Below, piece after piece: positions 35,001-46,955 of a DNA stretch of 64,000 bases. Made by a program: the position numbers and the translations under genes. This stretch comes from Blastomussa wellsi (lineage: Eukaryota > Cnidaria > Anthozoa > Scleractinia > Plerogyridae). The notes beneath the pieces are model-generated. The model was given only the letters and a program-made list of their open reading frames with translations, made no database searches and was not told the DNA's origin. Location: contig OX393566.1 in assembly GCA_947652115.1 (NCBI GenBank), positions 22,991,165 through 23,055,164 of the forward strand, read 5' to 3'. Within the stretch, counting starts at the first letter, position 1. The number at the start of each line of letters is the position of its first letter.

Positions 35001-38000
35001 CCAACCGCCCTTGGGACATTTTGTGGCAACTCAAGCAGAAGCCTTGTTGACTCAAAGACCAATATAATGACAGTCCTGTTTAAGTCGGATACGACCAAGA
35101 CCAACAAAGGATTTGAAGCTTACTGGTATGCCCAGCCAGCCATTATTGACGGAACGCCATCTCCATCGCCATCTCCTAAGCAGCCAGCGACTAACGTAAC
35201 AGGTGAGCACCACAATAACGTTTTCGTTGTTTCATAAAATAATCGAAAAAAGGTAAATTCTGCATGCGCCGAATAACTAGCTAGACAGATGTGCATCGAA
35301 GCAGTTTTTTGGAGTTTCCGCCTTATAACCTACAATTCCAAACAGAAGTAGATCGGAGACTTGGCATGGCTCACGTTTTACCCCCTTTCCCCACTTACAA
35401 TGTTGGAAAATGTTGCATTTTTAACTAAATAACAAAAATTAACTAATATAAGGGCGCTTACCATTAGTCAGGACTGGCCCGCCAGACTGGTCTATTCGGG
35501 AAGAGAATTCCGTTATTGATCAGAACTGCTCGGCCAGATCAGTCAATTTGCTAACTGTTTAATAAAAGAAAGGTATATTCATTTTCAAATGTACCACTCT
35601 GGCTGGTTAGTCCTGACTAGTGGTAAGCGCCCTAATTTTCAACATTGTAAGTGAGGAGAGAGGGTGAACTTGTTCAGTGTCCCAACATAATTGACTGAGA
35701 GTGTAGAACATAAGTGCTCCTAGACTCTAAAAAGTTTTACCTGATTCCGTCAGGGACAATTTACACAGCGATTGGCACACTTTAAGAAACAGCTGAAAAC
35801 GCATCTTTTTTATGGATGCTTATGCATAGTTTTTTCATAGGTTTCATTCAATAAAATAAAAAAGTGCAAGCTTCCCAGCAAATCTTTTCTTCTAACCGAC
35901 CATTTTTGTGTAATTTCTATAGAGTGCGGAGGAAAGCACATGCGTCCAAGTAGTGATATCTTCTCACCTTATTATCCCAACCCTTCGTTCGAACCAGTGG
36001 ATTGCGTGTGGGTGTTGTCAGTTTACGATGGCAACAAAATTGCGATTGGTTTCAACGAATTTGATTTGGAGATCACTGACGACTGTGCTTCTGAGTATGT
36101 GGAATTGAGGGACGGCGAAACAGAAGACTCTCTTCTGCTGGGACGGTACTGTGAATTTGCACCGATGGTTGTAGTTGGTACCAAAAACAAGATGTGGATG
36201 CGCTATCATTCGGATGGGACGGGAAGGAAGGGTTTTGAAGCGACCTGGACAACAATGGCACAGACCATTAAAACAATGAAACCTCACGGTGGGGATGTGG
36301 GCGATGTGCAAATAACAGAACCTCTTCCTCATCCACCGAGTAAGTTGCACCTAATTTGTCCTTTTGTTGTCAGAAAACTACTGTGCAAACACTCATCGAG
36401 ATGAAAGAAACTTATCAAGTAACGGATGTTGTGAAAGTGTTCAAGTGTTGTTTGTTTTGTTTGTAGAATCTCTAGTTAGCTTTGTTCTGATGGAAATCCG
36501 CGAATCTGATTGGTTCCCCACTGGTTTCAATTCGCTGACTCGCCCTCGGGCTTGTAGTCTAGAAAGACATCGCATAAGCAACCAATATCATTTCTTTTCG
36601 TGATGAGCTCGTTGCCGTTAATGAAATCAGTAACCGCCAGTGTTCATCATGTCTCGAGCGTGGGACAAAGAAAAATTCTGAGTCCCCGACGGGATGTCAT
36701 CGGTTCGATTTCTGTCCGGACTGACAAACTGCCCCACCCTCCTGTCAAAATGATTATTTCATCTTTATCATTTATTACCGAGCTCAATATTCCATTATCT
36801 TTCTTATCTTTCATTATTTATATCCAGCATAATTTCGTGTGCGCTAAATTTAGGCCTAGTTGTTTATGAAACCATCAATTTACCGCTTATCTAGCTATCA
36901 TGCAATCTCGTCACTAATCACGGCTCGAGGCAAATACAAGACACAGAAAGATAAAACAGTTACAAGAATATTAGCCTGCGTGCAAGGAATAATAGACGGC
37001 TGCACGCAGGCTACAAGAAGATTAGAGCGTGAGGCCCACTTCGAATATGTGTAATATAAAGATAATTATTGCACATTAAAATTTTTTATTATACAGCAAT
37101 AGCGATGAAGCATGCGATGTATAGATATTTGACTGCGAAAATACCTCTCTCTTTATGTGTCGTCGAGCAATACCCAGGAAAACGCACGACTCGGGAACAG
37201 ATACTTCTTCGCGGAAAAGTCTGCTTTGCTATTTTTTCTCATGTTATCGAACTTTTTTTGTTATATAAAACGATGTAACTCTGCAGTGCTTCTCGCTAAA
37301 CAAGAAGGATTCTACAATAACCTCCATTTCTGCTTTATGGGCCGGTACTGACTTTTTTGCGGTTGTTGCTTTTAGAAAAATGCGGTGCTGCTCTTGGTTT
37401 TGAGAATGGTGAAATCAAAGATGGCCAACTGACGGCCTCTTCTGTGTGGATGGGTTTAAACACGTTTGGTCCTCAGCAAGCCAGGCTTCACAACCAAAAG
37501 TGGCCGCAAGGCTGGAACACAGACCTAACTGATAAACAGCCGTGGCTCAAAGTGGCCTTCCAGTCGGATTATGTGATTGCTGGCATTGCGACACAAGGTT
37601 ATGGCAATCCAGTCTTTAGAGAATGGGTTGAAAGCTATTACTTAGTTTGGCTGGACACTAAGGCCGGTGAAGTCTCTTATCATGAGGATGGCAAAATAAA
37701 GGTAAGTGCATCCTACGGTTTTCTGCATCTTAATAAATTTTTTATCAGTAAATTAGTTAATTTTCAAGTTGGTGGCTCATTATAAAACTGATCATGACGA
37801 ACAGTTTGAATTAGCTTTCTTACAAGTTAGGCAAGTGAACAATCTTTAATGTTAGTCTTCCTGCTATATTAGTAACTTCCTGGTGCGTGGTAGTGTTTCT
37901 ACCAAAATCTAACAGCTATTTTCTTTTTCTAGATTTTCGACGGCAACAGCGACTTTGATACTGTTGTTCGTCATGTGCTTAAGGAACCATTTATAACTAA

Positions 38001-41000
38001 AGAAGTAACTGTCCGCCCCAAAATGTGGAAAGGCAGCGTTGGTTTTCGCATGGAGTTGTATGGATGTAAACTTGGTAAGTCTTCATGAATTATTTGTGAT
38101 TGTTTCAAGGGGTGTGTTGGAGTAGGAAAAAGCAGTTGTATTCTTCAGTTACTTCATAAAATGGAAATTACTGTAGTAACCATTTTTCTTAATTGCGCGA
38201 GTGATTTTAATTCTTATTAATATTTATTTTGCTGTTAAAATCTATTTTGAGAGTGGGTTAAAGCCTAAGTATGTCGAGTATGCATCTTCGCTTCTACAAC
38301 GTAACAGTCCATAAGAAAATTGAAGGCAAATGTAAACAGTTATCGGTGAGTTTGCTCCGCCCGACCCCACTTTAAGTCCGAGTTAAGAGCTGCTTTAATA
38401 AAGATGCTATTTTAACAAATCTCTTTGTTCAGATGATTGTCAGGAACCACTTGGACTAGAAAACCGAAACATTAAAGACCAACAACTTACAGCATCTTCC
38501 GCTTGGAGCGAGGACCCTGAAAAGTTCGGAGCTCACAGAGGAAGGCTCAATTTGGATCGCTGGCCTCAAGGTTGGACAGCCAGCGTAGAAGACAGATTTC
38601 CGTGGTTTCAAGTAAATCTTGAAGACCCCTTCATTATAACGGGTGTGGCTACTCAAGGGTATGGAGGGACAATTGATCAGTGGGTGGAGAAGTATCGAAT
38701 GTCTTGGGAAAACGAAGAAGGCGTTTGGCGCAATTATTCTCATCCTCATCGTGTAAGCAGCTCAGCTGTCCAATGGAAGGAAAAGGTGATTTTATTTTTG
38801 CAAACGTTTGAAATCAGAGAGATCTGGCAGTTTTACATCAGTCCTTTTTACTGAACCGCACATGTCATCTCGTTATTAAGGGTCAGCTTTCTCTTGTTTT
38901 TCATCCTGATGGCTTCAACTTCTAACATCATATACGGACGGTCCATTCCTGCGTAAAACCGGACGTTGGTTTCATCCGTGCACGCTGGAACCAGCCATAC
39001 ATTACAAGTATCCGATTTGTTTCTAGATTTTCCCTCTTTTACGTTGGTACGTTTAACCTTGTTTTGCAGGTATTTCATGGAAATAGAGACAAGACGACAG
39101 TAGTATCGCACGCTCTGTGGAATACCATAAAGTCAAGCAAAATCCGTCTTTGGCCCCTGGTCAAACACAACTTTGTTTCCATGCGAACGGAGTTGTACGG
39201 ATGTATGGGAGGTGCGTAGAGGTCTCTCTTCTCTCAAAAAATATCTAGCTTTATGTTTTACGTTGTATACGTTTGAAGGTCTTCTGGTCTTCAATAATTT
39301 CATCAGGTTCAAATCACGTGTTGTATGTATACACATTCATACACTGGATTTCATTAATTTTGCAAAAAGGGCATTCTATGGCATTTCGCTGTACTATAAG
39401 TTTGTGAAAACCATTTTATTTTTCTTGACATCATATTTTATATTGTATATACATGTAACGTTGCAATATAGCGATACCATTTCTATAAGTGATAGGGCGT
39501 CTTCTCTAAATAAATTATTTTTATGTTATATAGACAGCTAGATTATTATGTGGCTCATAAATGTTTTGTTATTCACTTATATGTTATAAACCTGACAGAA
39601 CCATCACGTACTACAACTGAATGCACAACAGTTGGTCATCGTTTGAGCGGTGAATCAAATCCACCAAGCAAAAAGAATTGCCAGTGGCATGTCACTTCAT
39701 CCAAACAGGACGGCACGGTAACGCTGAAATTCACATCTTTTGACTTTTCTAAAAGCGATCCTTCCTGCAGCAAGGACTACATCGAAATCAGGAACGGCCT
39801 TACTAAACATGCTCCTATGATAGTAAAATACTGCGGAGGCAAGATGCCTGCTCCGGTGCAATCCTCGGGAAATGGTCTCTGGGTGCGTTATGTAGTGTCT
39901 GGTGATATCAAAACTAAGGTTGGCATGACTTACCACGATGGCCCTCGCAAGTCGTATCAGGGTGATAAAGGCGACAAAGGTATATTGATTTTAAATGTTA
40001 CGAAAAATGTTCGAAATGGAGTGCAGTAGTCTAATTGGTAAACGACTACTGAAGATAACGAATGTTAGATCGAGAATGGATACAAGTAGACGTCATCATG
40101 CATTTCATGGCCAAAATCATATAGGCTGTGGTTACACAGGAGTATTATCATTTTTGAATATTCTGTTAATTAAATTGAATCATATGCTGCCTTCGTTAGT
40201 TACATTGATTAAACAATCTTTGATCCGAAATATGGTTTTAGCCCCCGATATTTGGTCTCGCGGGAATGCTCACTGTTGTCTATTCCCTGTCGAACCTATA
40301 TTTCTTCTTTGCCTTTAAACTATTAAACTGTACGTTTTGCCTTGAGAAATTATATTCAGACGTTTGTTTCAGATTATTTATAGTTCATTCTTATGTCAGA
40401 AAATGTGGTTTATTGCCCTCGATAATAAAAGGGCAGTTTTTATTGGTGTCAAGTAAGATGCTTTCTGATTCTTTTTTTTTTTTTTTGCGCTGTTGTACTC
40501 CAGGGTGTGGAACTCGAAAACATGCCACCCCTCCCACTCAACCTGACGGAAGTGTGTCCAATCAATGGCCTGGACAGTGGCCCTGGCAAGTAGCCCTTTT
40601 ACTGATGGGACAATCTGTTCAGCAGTGTGGTGGCGCTCTAATCGCACCTCGCTGGATCCTCACAGCAGCTCACTGTTTCAAAAGGTATGTCCAGATATAT
40701 CATAGTTAGTGGAGGGGACTAACTATGGATATATGCATCCGTTTTTCAAAGTCAAGTTGCTAGCTAATAAACTAATTGCCATGTGAAGGGCCAAGGGAAA
40801 GGTTGCCACACAGTCGTGGAAAGGTCCGTTAAATCTATATCCTTTTGCTGACATTCAGACTTTTTTCTTGGACTTTTTTCAAGTCTTCGTTCTACTCCAA
40901 AACCCCATGCTCGTTGCCGTTAGTTTTATTTAAATGCAAGATAATTAAATTACAAAATACGAAACAAGGTATAATGTTTGCAATAGGCTTCCGATCACTC

Positions 41001-41648
41001 CAAAAAGTGAATATTTTTTTACGAAAGGAACACTACTCCAAATTAATAAGCGCAACTTCCATTTACAGGTTTAAGCGGCCTTTACAGTGGGTAATACGTG
41101 CTGGAGAGTTCGATCTCACAAGAGAGGAAGGCTCCGAGCAAAACTTCCGAGCTGAGGCAATATATGTTCATTCTTCCTACATATCTGCTACAAACGAGAA
41201 TGACATCGCTTTGGTCTACCTCGAAAAGCCAGTTCAGGTGAACGGTGGAATGGTCGACGTAATTTGTCTTCCCGATGAAGGCGACATTCAGCCTGGAAGC
41301 TCATGTGCTTCATCTGGCTGGGGGTTTACACCAAACCTTCATCATACTTCTGTCCCTCTGAGGTCACACTTAGTACCCATCGTGTCCCGCCAGGACTGTA
41401 ACAGAATCAGTTCCTACGGCGGTCTTGTAAAAGAAGGAATGATTTGTGCAGGTTTTGAAAACGGCGCCGACGATAACTGTTACGGAGATGGTGGAGGTCC
41501 TCTTATGTGTCAAACTTCACAAGGAAAGTGGGTTGTCGGTGGAGTCAATAGCTGGGGACAGGGTTGTGGACTGCCTGGCAAGTATAGTGTGTACACATTC
41601 ACGGAGAAGTATCGAGACTGGATAAACCGGCACATTCAAGCAAACTGA
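29004..41648 (+). CDS. Secreted CUB/discoidin mosaic with catalytically dead trypsin-like domain
   Basis: Fourteen exons, all in phase: 29004-29067, 29700-29720, 32401-32805, 33288-33686, 33918-34310, 34795-35202, 35923-36339, 37376-37701, 37933-38074, 38433-38785, 39070-39211, 39599-39979, 40504-40684, 41069-41648; 1403 aa. Order: signal peptide (1-22, [17 protein letters not shown]); CUB1 about 30-150, CUB2 165-285, CUB3 298-410, CUB4 429-545, CUB5 565-680 (each with four Cys and the YDY/YDF block), joined by Pro/Thr/Ser linkers; F5/8C domains about 704-858 and 860-1023 (WPQGW, ATQGYG, ELYGC); CUB6 about 1032-1140; a short GDKGDKG collagen-like linker; S1 domain about 1151-1403. His1207 (TAAHC) and Asp1256 (NDIAL) are kept, but the Ser position is Gly1352 (GDGGGP), and no R-IVGG activation site is present. 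Probably an extracellular adhesion, recognition or scaffold protein. Confidence 0.93.
35374..35670. repeat. Palindromic MITE-like element in the CUB gene
   Basis: Outer arms ccccacttacaatgttg and caacattgtaagtgagg. Inner arms agggcgcttaccattagtca and tgactagtggtaagcgccct. About 297 bp, in the intron between the CUB4 and CUB5 exons. Confidence 0.8.
36340..37375 (+). other. Intron between CUB5 and the first discoidin exon
   Basis: The 1.04-kb intron contains a short perfect hairpin (tagcctgcgtgca at 36972-36984 pairing with 37001-37013) and a tRNA-like segment near 36650-36730 containing ggttcgattt. Several ORFs of 60-90 codons are present but none looks like a domain missing from the protein. 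Confidence 0.4.
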
Positions 41649-43536
41649 TGTTCCTCAGTTGTGCAATATAAATGAATGCTGTATGAACCAACATTTCACT
41701 CTACTCTGCTGCTGTGGGTATTTAAGTAACCAAACTTTTAGTGGACAGCAGCGGTTGGCTTGCCGTTTCGTTGCCATATGAAAGGGTAGGGTTGCCGGTC
41801 GTGTTCAATGTGCAGGGTAAACACCTCGTTGGGGAAGTCTTGACTTTACACTTCGTGTTTGTCGATCATACTTGAGACATCGCAAAAGGGAATGTTCAAG
41901 TTACATTCAATTTATTATAAGCGAACTAAACGTTTCTGTTACAATATGCTTGTTGATTTACGAATACAGATTGGCATGCACCAACAGATAACCTTTTTCG
42001 CTTCAGTTGTCATATCATTATGGTTTACAAACGTCAGTCCCTAAGCAAAGAGAAAATCGACCATTTTTTTTTTTCACTGTGCTGAAGATAGCAATGCGAA
42101 AAGTCTTAACGGTGTACATCATGAATTTATCTTTGGTACTTAGCTAAAACGTGGTCTCGCTGTGATAAGATTAAAGTGCTTCCGGCGTCTTCGAGTCCGT
42201 TAATCAAGTCTGGTTTTTTACGTTAGCAGGTAGTTATGACGTATGAAATTCTCTTATCTGGCAAGCTCTTCTTTTTGTGTAGCATCTATGGCTTCCTGAA
42301 TGCAATGGCATTTTTCCTGTCTGTCGACAATTATTATATCCCAATAACGAACATTTTTACTTTTGTAATGATACCAAAGGTCTGTTTATGAAAGTACTCG
42401 GTTTTCTATACTGATAATGCTGTTAGATTGGTTGTATTAGTAATCCACATCAAAACGTGATAAAAATGAATGCTTGTTGACAATATTATCTAAACATCTT
42501 CTGTTATTTAAGTATTTAAATTTTGTTGACAAGACTGCACTTTGTCTCTTGGATGGTGAAGTAGATTTTTTACCTTAAATGATCTTAAATGTCAATCTTG
42601 TTATCCTTTACAAATCAGGGACTTTTCGAACTGTCAATAAGAGGTATTACTTAACTGAGCACTGATATTAAGCGTGCTAGCTTACCCAGAAGTTTAATAA
42701 CTATGCTTATCCTTATAAAACGTCCAATTGGTATTACAGATGGGATAAAAATGAACCTGGCAAACTATTGCTTTCCCCGTGAAGAGTTAAAAAAGTGCTT
42801 ATGAAAGAAATAAACTGCGCCAGGAATGTTCCTTAGATTGTTCATGTGGCCAAAACAATAAATTATATTAATCGTTTGTCTCACGATGCTAACTCACGCG
42901 TAGTTCCCACGGTCAGATAAACGTCAAGAAAAACAGTTTTCCTTCACCATCTGTGAAATTCAGGAAGTTTTAATCAGATCAGGGAAATTTCTATGCTTTC
43001 GCTGCAAAAGGTCAAAAAAAGTTGGCAAAAAAACTTGAGCTGCATGATCATTGTTTTCTTAAGCGGAAATACAAATTGATTTTTGTGGCGCCCTCCACAA
43101 CCAATTTGAGTTTTAATAGCTGATCAGTTTAAGCCACAGGAAATGAAGTAGACAATAAAAGGAACGATGCAATAGAAAACTGTGTTTGACTTTATCCTTG
43201 CGAAAATTGGTAAGTATGGGTGTTATTTTCCTTCAGTATTGTATAGGAGATTCAGATAAAGATCGCGTCGTTTCGATCGTCTACGTTTGGTATTAGTCAT
43301 TCGCAGGCTGCGATTGGTGGATTTCGGTCACATCTTGACGACTAGTCACCTGATGAATTTCTCAGTTGTATATCATATCGTCATTCTTGTTGAATTCGCG
43401 TGTTGTCGACATGTTGTATTCTCCTCACACCCAGACGTTTAAGACTCAGTTGTTTGAAAGTTTTCAGCTACGTTCAAACGCCATCCCTTTCTCTTCGGCC
43501 TTCAATGAAAATCGCGTTTAGCGGGATATACCACAG
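41649..43536. other. Intergenic, 3' flank of the CUB/discoidin gene
   Basis: AT-rich non-coding sequence. Candidate polyA signals include aataaa near 42810 and a variant aatataa just after the stop. No coding exon recognised. Confidence 0.4.
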
Positions 43537-43540
43537 GGCT

Positions 43541-43663
43541 TATAAATGAGAAGCACGTGTCATCGAAGCTTTGATCATTCGAAGGAACGTTGTCTTTACC
43601 GTCTAAACAACCAACCAATACAAAGTCATTTCAACGCAAGCAACGCAAGTCGACGACTCATGC
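43541..43663 (+). promoter_or_regulatory. Candidate TATA promoter and 5' UTR exon upstream of the PRSS23-like gene
   Basis: TATAAA at 43541-43546 is followed by an E-box, cacgtg (43554-43559), and about 120 bp later a consensus donor gtaagt at 43664. A second non-coding exon candidate, 46127-46188, is bounded by ttttcag and gtgagt. Splicing onto the acceptor at 46911 (tttcacag) would give a spliced 5' UTR. The linkage is inferred only from splice signals and strand. Confidence 0.35.
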
Positions 43664-46600
43664 GTAAGTAAAGTAATGGCTGGGTTGTAACGCCTTTTTA
43701 ACTCCGTTGAATTGCTAAGTTTTAATGGCATCGAGATGATAACTCAAAACGCAAATACTTCCCATCAATTAGCCAGATAAAATCTTAGTCAATCGATAGT
43801 GGCATGGCATTTGTTCTGCAATTATATTGAGCTCTTCGCGATTTGACCTTTGTGTTCATTTGGTGCTAAAAGTGAATTCCTATTATTCATGGAATCCATC
43901 TTTTAAATCGCATTAACCATATAAGCCAACCAATTTGAACATGCTTCCAGTTTCATGTCGATATACTGTGCTATTGAGAATACTATTGTAGCGGAAAATT
44001 AGTAGGAACAGCACTGCATGCACAAACCCTGACTGGCGGTTTTCCCGTTTTCCTTTGTGTCTGACTAATGGGCACCTTCCTCCAATTTTGAACTTAAACA
44101 ATCGCGAGCCTTTATTCCATAAATAAAGGAATCCCTCATTTCCCTAATGACTCGAACCTTTCAACGAAATGCATGTTAATTAATAAAAGGAGTGTAAAGC
44201 AATACAGGTTAGACACTATTTCAAGTATGCCTTCTAAAATCAACACTCGACTGATTTCATTTTGTCTATATCGCTGGAAACAAGTCTCTCATCCACCAGG
44301 AAGAACACAAATAATGAACTAGAAAAACACGACTTGATTGTTTCTCTGAGTATCATTTTGCTGGCATCTTGAGTTTCTATTTTGCCACTTTTCGGTGATA
44401 GGAATTGAAAAGGCGTTAATTGTTGCATAATGAGCTATAAATTACTTTGGCGCGTCAGAGATACTTCCGCACCAAAAGTTGTTGAGTATTTTGTTTGTGA
44501 GATTCCCTCGAAACACTCGTCTTTACTGGCAATAGTGCACGCAGGAATCATGTATGAGTAGCAGTACATCGCTGTGGAATCTCTTTAAACGTGATTGTGG
44601 GTATGTTTCCAACATTAGAATAGTTGTCCTATCTCTCCTGTATATTTTAATTAATAACTTTCGCCATTGATGAGTGGGGCTTTTCCACGCAAAGCCGATG
44701 CAATCCTATGATCCTCTCTCACGGCTGCTTCAATCGGATTACGAAAGCTGTCTCCTCTCCAGTGAAACTACTTATATTGAGCAGCACGTCGTGTTTGAAT
44801 GAAAATTTTTACCTGGCAAACGGATGAAGGAGCTTGTTTGAATAGATGGTTGCAACTTAACAGGTACTTTTCAAATGTTGCGTCAGGAAACGCTAGACGG
44901 AAAAAAGCAAGAAAGCGAAAGACAAAGACTCTCAGTGCTCCCTTCTTTTCTGCTGATATTGCAGTTTCCATTAGAAAAAGGCGTCTGCAAATTTCCGCAA
45001 AACACCCATACAATTAGTATTTTGATGTTCCAATAACAAAAATCGTCATTCAGGATAATGTAAGGCTTTCGTTTTCACCTCACTGGCATGAAATGGAAGA
45101 CTAATGGATTATCAGTTTGATCTGATATTCGTAAATGTCGAACTTTGCCTTTCCAGTTCAGTAAAAGTAGTTCAAATATCAGTGAACAGCCTATCGTTTC
45201 TAATTTTGTTACTACAAGAATGGAATGTCGCGTACGTTGTGGTACAAACTTGTGATAGAATATAAAACCGAATACTGTAATTATCTTGGGTCGCTTGTCG
45301 GAAAATTATTTGTGTCAATTGTTTTATCCTTTTTACTAATGAAAAATATATATTTTAATTTTCAGACTGAAAAAGGTGCAAATCGGAGTAATTTGCTTAA
45401 TGTTATATTTTTCTCTCTTTAGGCGGTTATCTGGATATTTCAGCTGAAAATAGATCCATCTATTCAATTTGACTATGATTAGCTGAAACGCTAATTGCTT
45501 TAATTCCAGTATACAGTACAAACATTTCTTCGAAATAACTTTTACAACGTGGAGCATTAATTATTGACATACATATATAACGTTATCACGGGATATAGCG
45601 AGCTGACTTCGTCCAAATCAACCAGCCCTTAGGATTCACCTAATAGGAACACACGTGTAGTGGAGTCGAAAACTAAGTAAGTACTTTTACATGAATTTCA
45701 GCACATTGTGACATTAATCCGTTCAAGAAACGGGTATCGCACTGATACTATTGTAACAGTCTTCAGAAGAGCAAAGGTCTGAATATTCTTCATGAGAATG
45801 GCACGTGAATCGAGCTAGTGCTACTGGTGTACCGAAACGCAGTATTTGTTTTTACCAGCAGGACATTCGTTTTTTTTTTGATAAAAAACAATTTATAACA
45901 CGCGAGGGCTCAACGCATTAATTGGCAGATATTCGTTGTACGCATCTGAGAAAAACAGCTTATTGTTGGCTAAGCTTATCTCCAGCCTCAGTTGAAGTGA
46001 GCGTTGGTTTACCGTTTTTTAGTTTCATTTCCCTTCTTGATTCGTTGCTGCTTTTAATTTTCTTGACTTAAAGGAGACTTGGTTTTTGAAAGAACCAGCT
46101 TTTGTTTATAGCGATTCTCTTTTCAGGTTTGGTGTGACAAAAAGGGAAATAAGCAAGTCTGCCTGCATTGAAATTGCCATGCCCTGAGGTGAGTGCCAAA
46201 TTTGGTAATTTCCATTTCTTTTCTTCTTGTTAAATAGGTTAGATATATTTAAGCAAATTTACAATTCTTTGTCGATATTTGGAGTAACGAGTGCCATGTC
46301 TCACACGTGCCGTATCGATCGCTTTTAAGATACCTTCGTATTGAACAGCAACCACATTACAGTGGGAAGGTTTTTGCCAGAACGATGCTTACAATTCTTT
46401 CCTTGTGAGAAAGAGCCCCGAACGTGAAGCTATTTTGGGTATTTATAAAGTTTGCGAATGAACCTTGTTTGGAGGCTGGAATGTAAAACATGACTGTCAC
46501 ATTCAAGACAATGTACGAAACGATTACACCTAATTATGAAGCGTTTTGTTATGATAATTTAGCCACACTGAAAAATTTTTAACTTTGTCGCCTCTTTATT

Positions 46601-46955
46601 TAGAACAGTAGGTCGGTGCGTGAGTGAGATGTCAAACTCTACGTTGTCCCTTATCGGGTAGTTTATTGAAATACCAGTGCACATGCCAATTGAAGTCATT
46701 TAGCACTGAGCCTCGTGCAAGAAACATTGAATTTGGTGAGCCCGCAAATTTAGCGCTTGTGCTTAGCAGACTTTTCACTGTCTCGGAATATTCTTAGATA
46801 AATATAGAAACATACTTGCCGAGAGCACGTTGTTGAGTTTTATTTATTAGTGCTCCTCTTTTTCAGCGATAGCCGGAGCTTGTTTGTAATGATCTATTTT
46901 GTTTCACAGAGTTGAACTGGAAGAAATAGAGACGATTTGTCTGAAGTCTACAACA

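Noticed and set aside
46899..46955. Upstream in-frame ATG (MFHRVELEE...) as start of the PRSS23-like protein
   Set aside because: A splice acceptor (tttcacag) lies at 46904-46911 and the next ATG begins directly with a signal peptide, so the upstream ATG is probably intronic.
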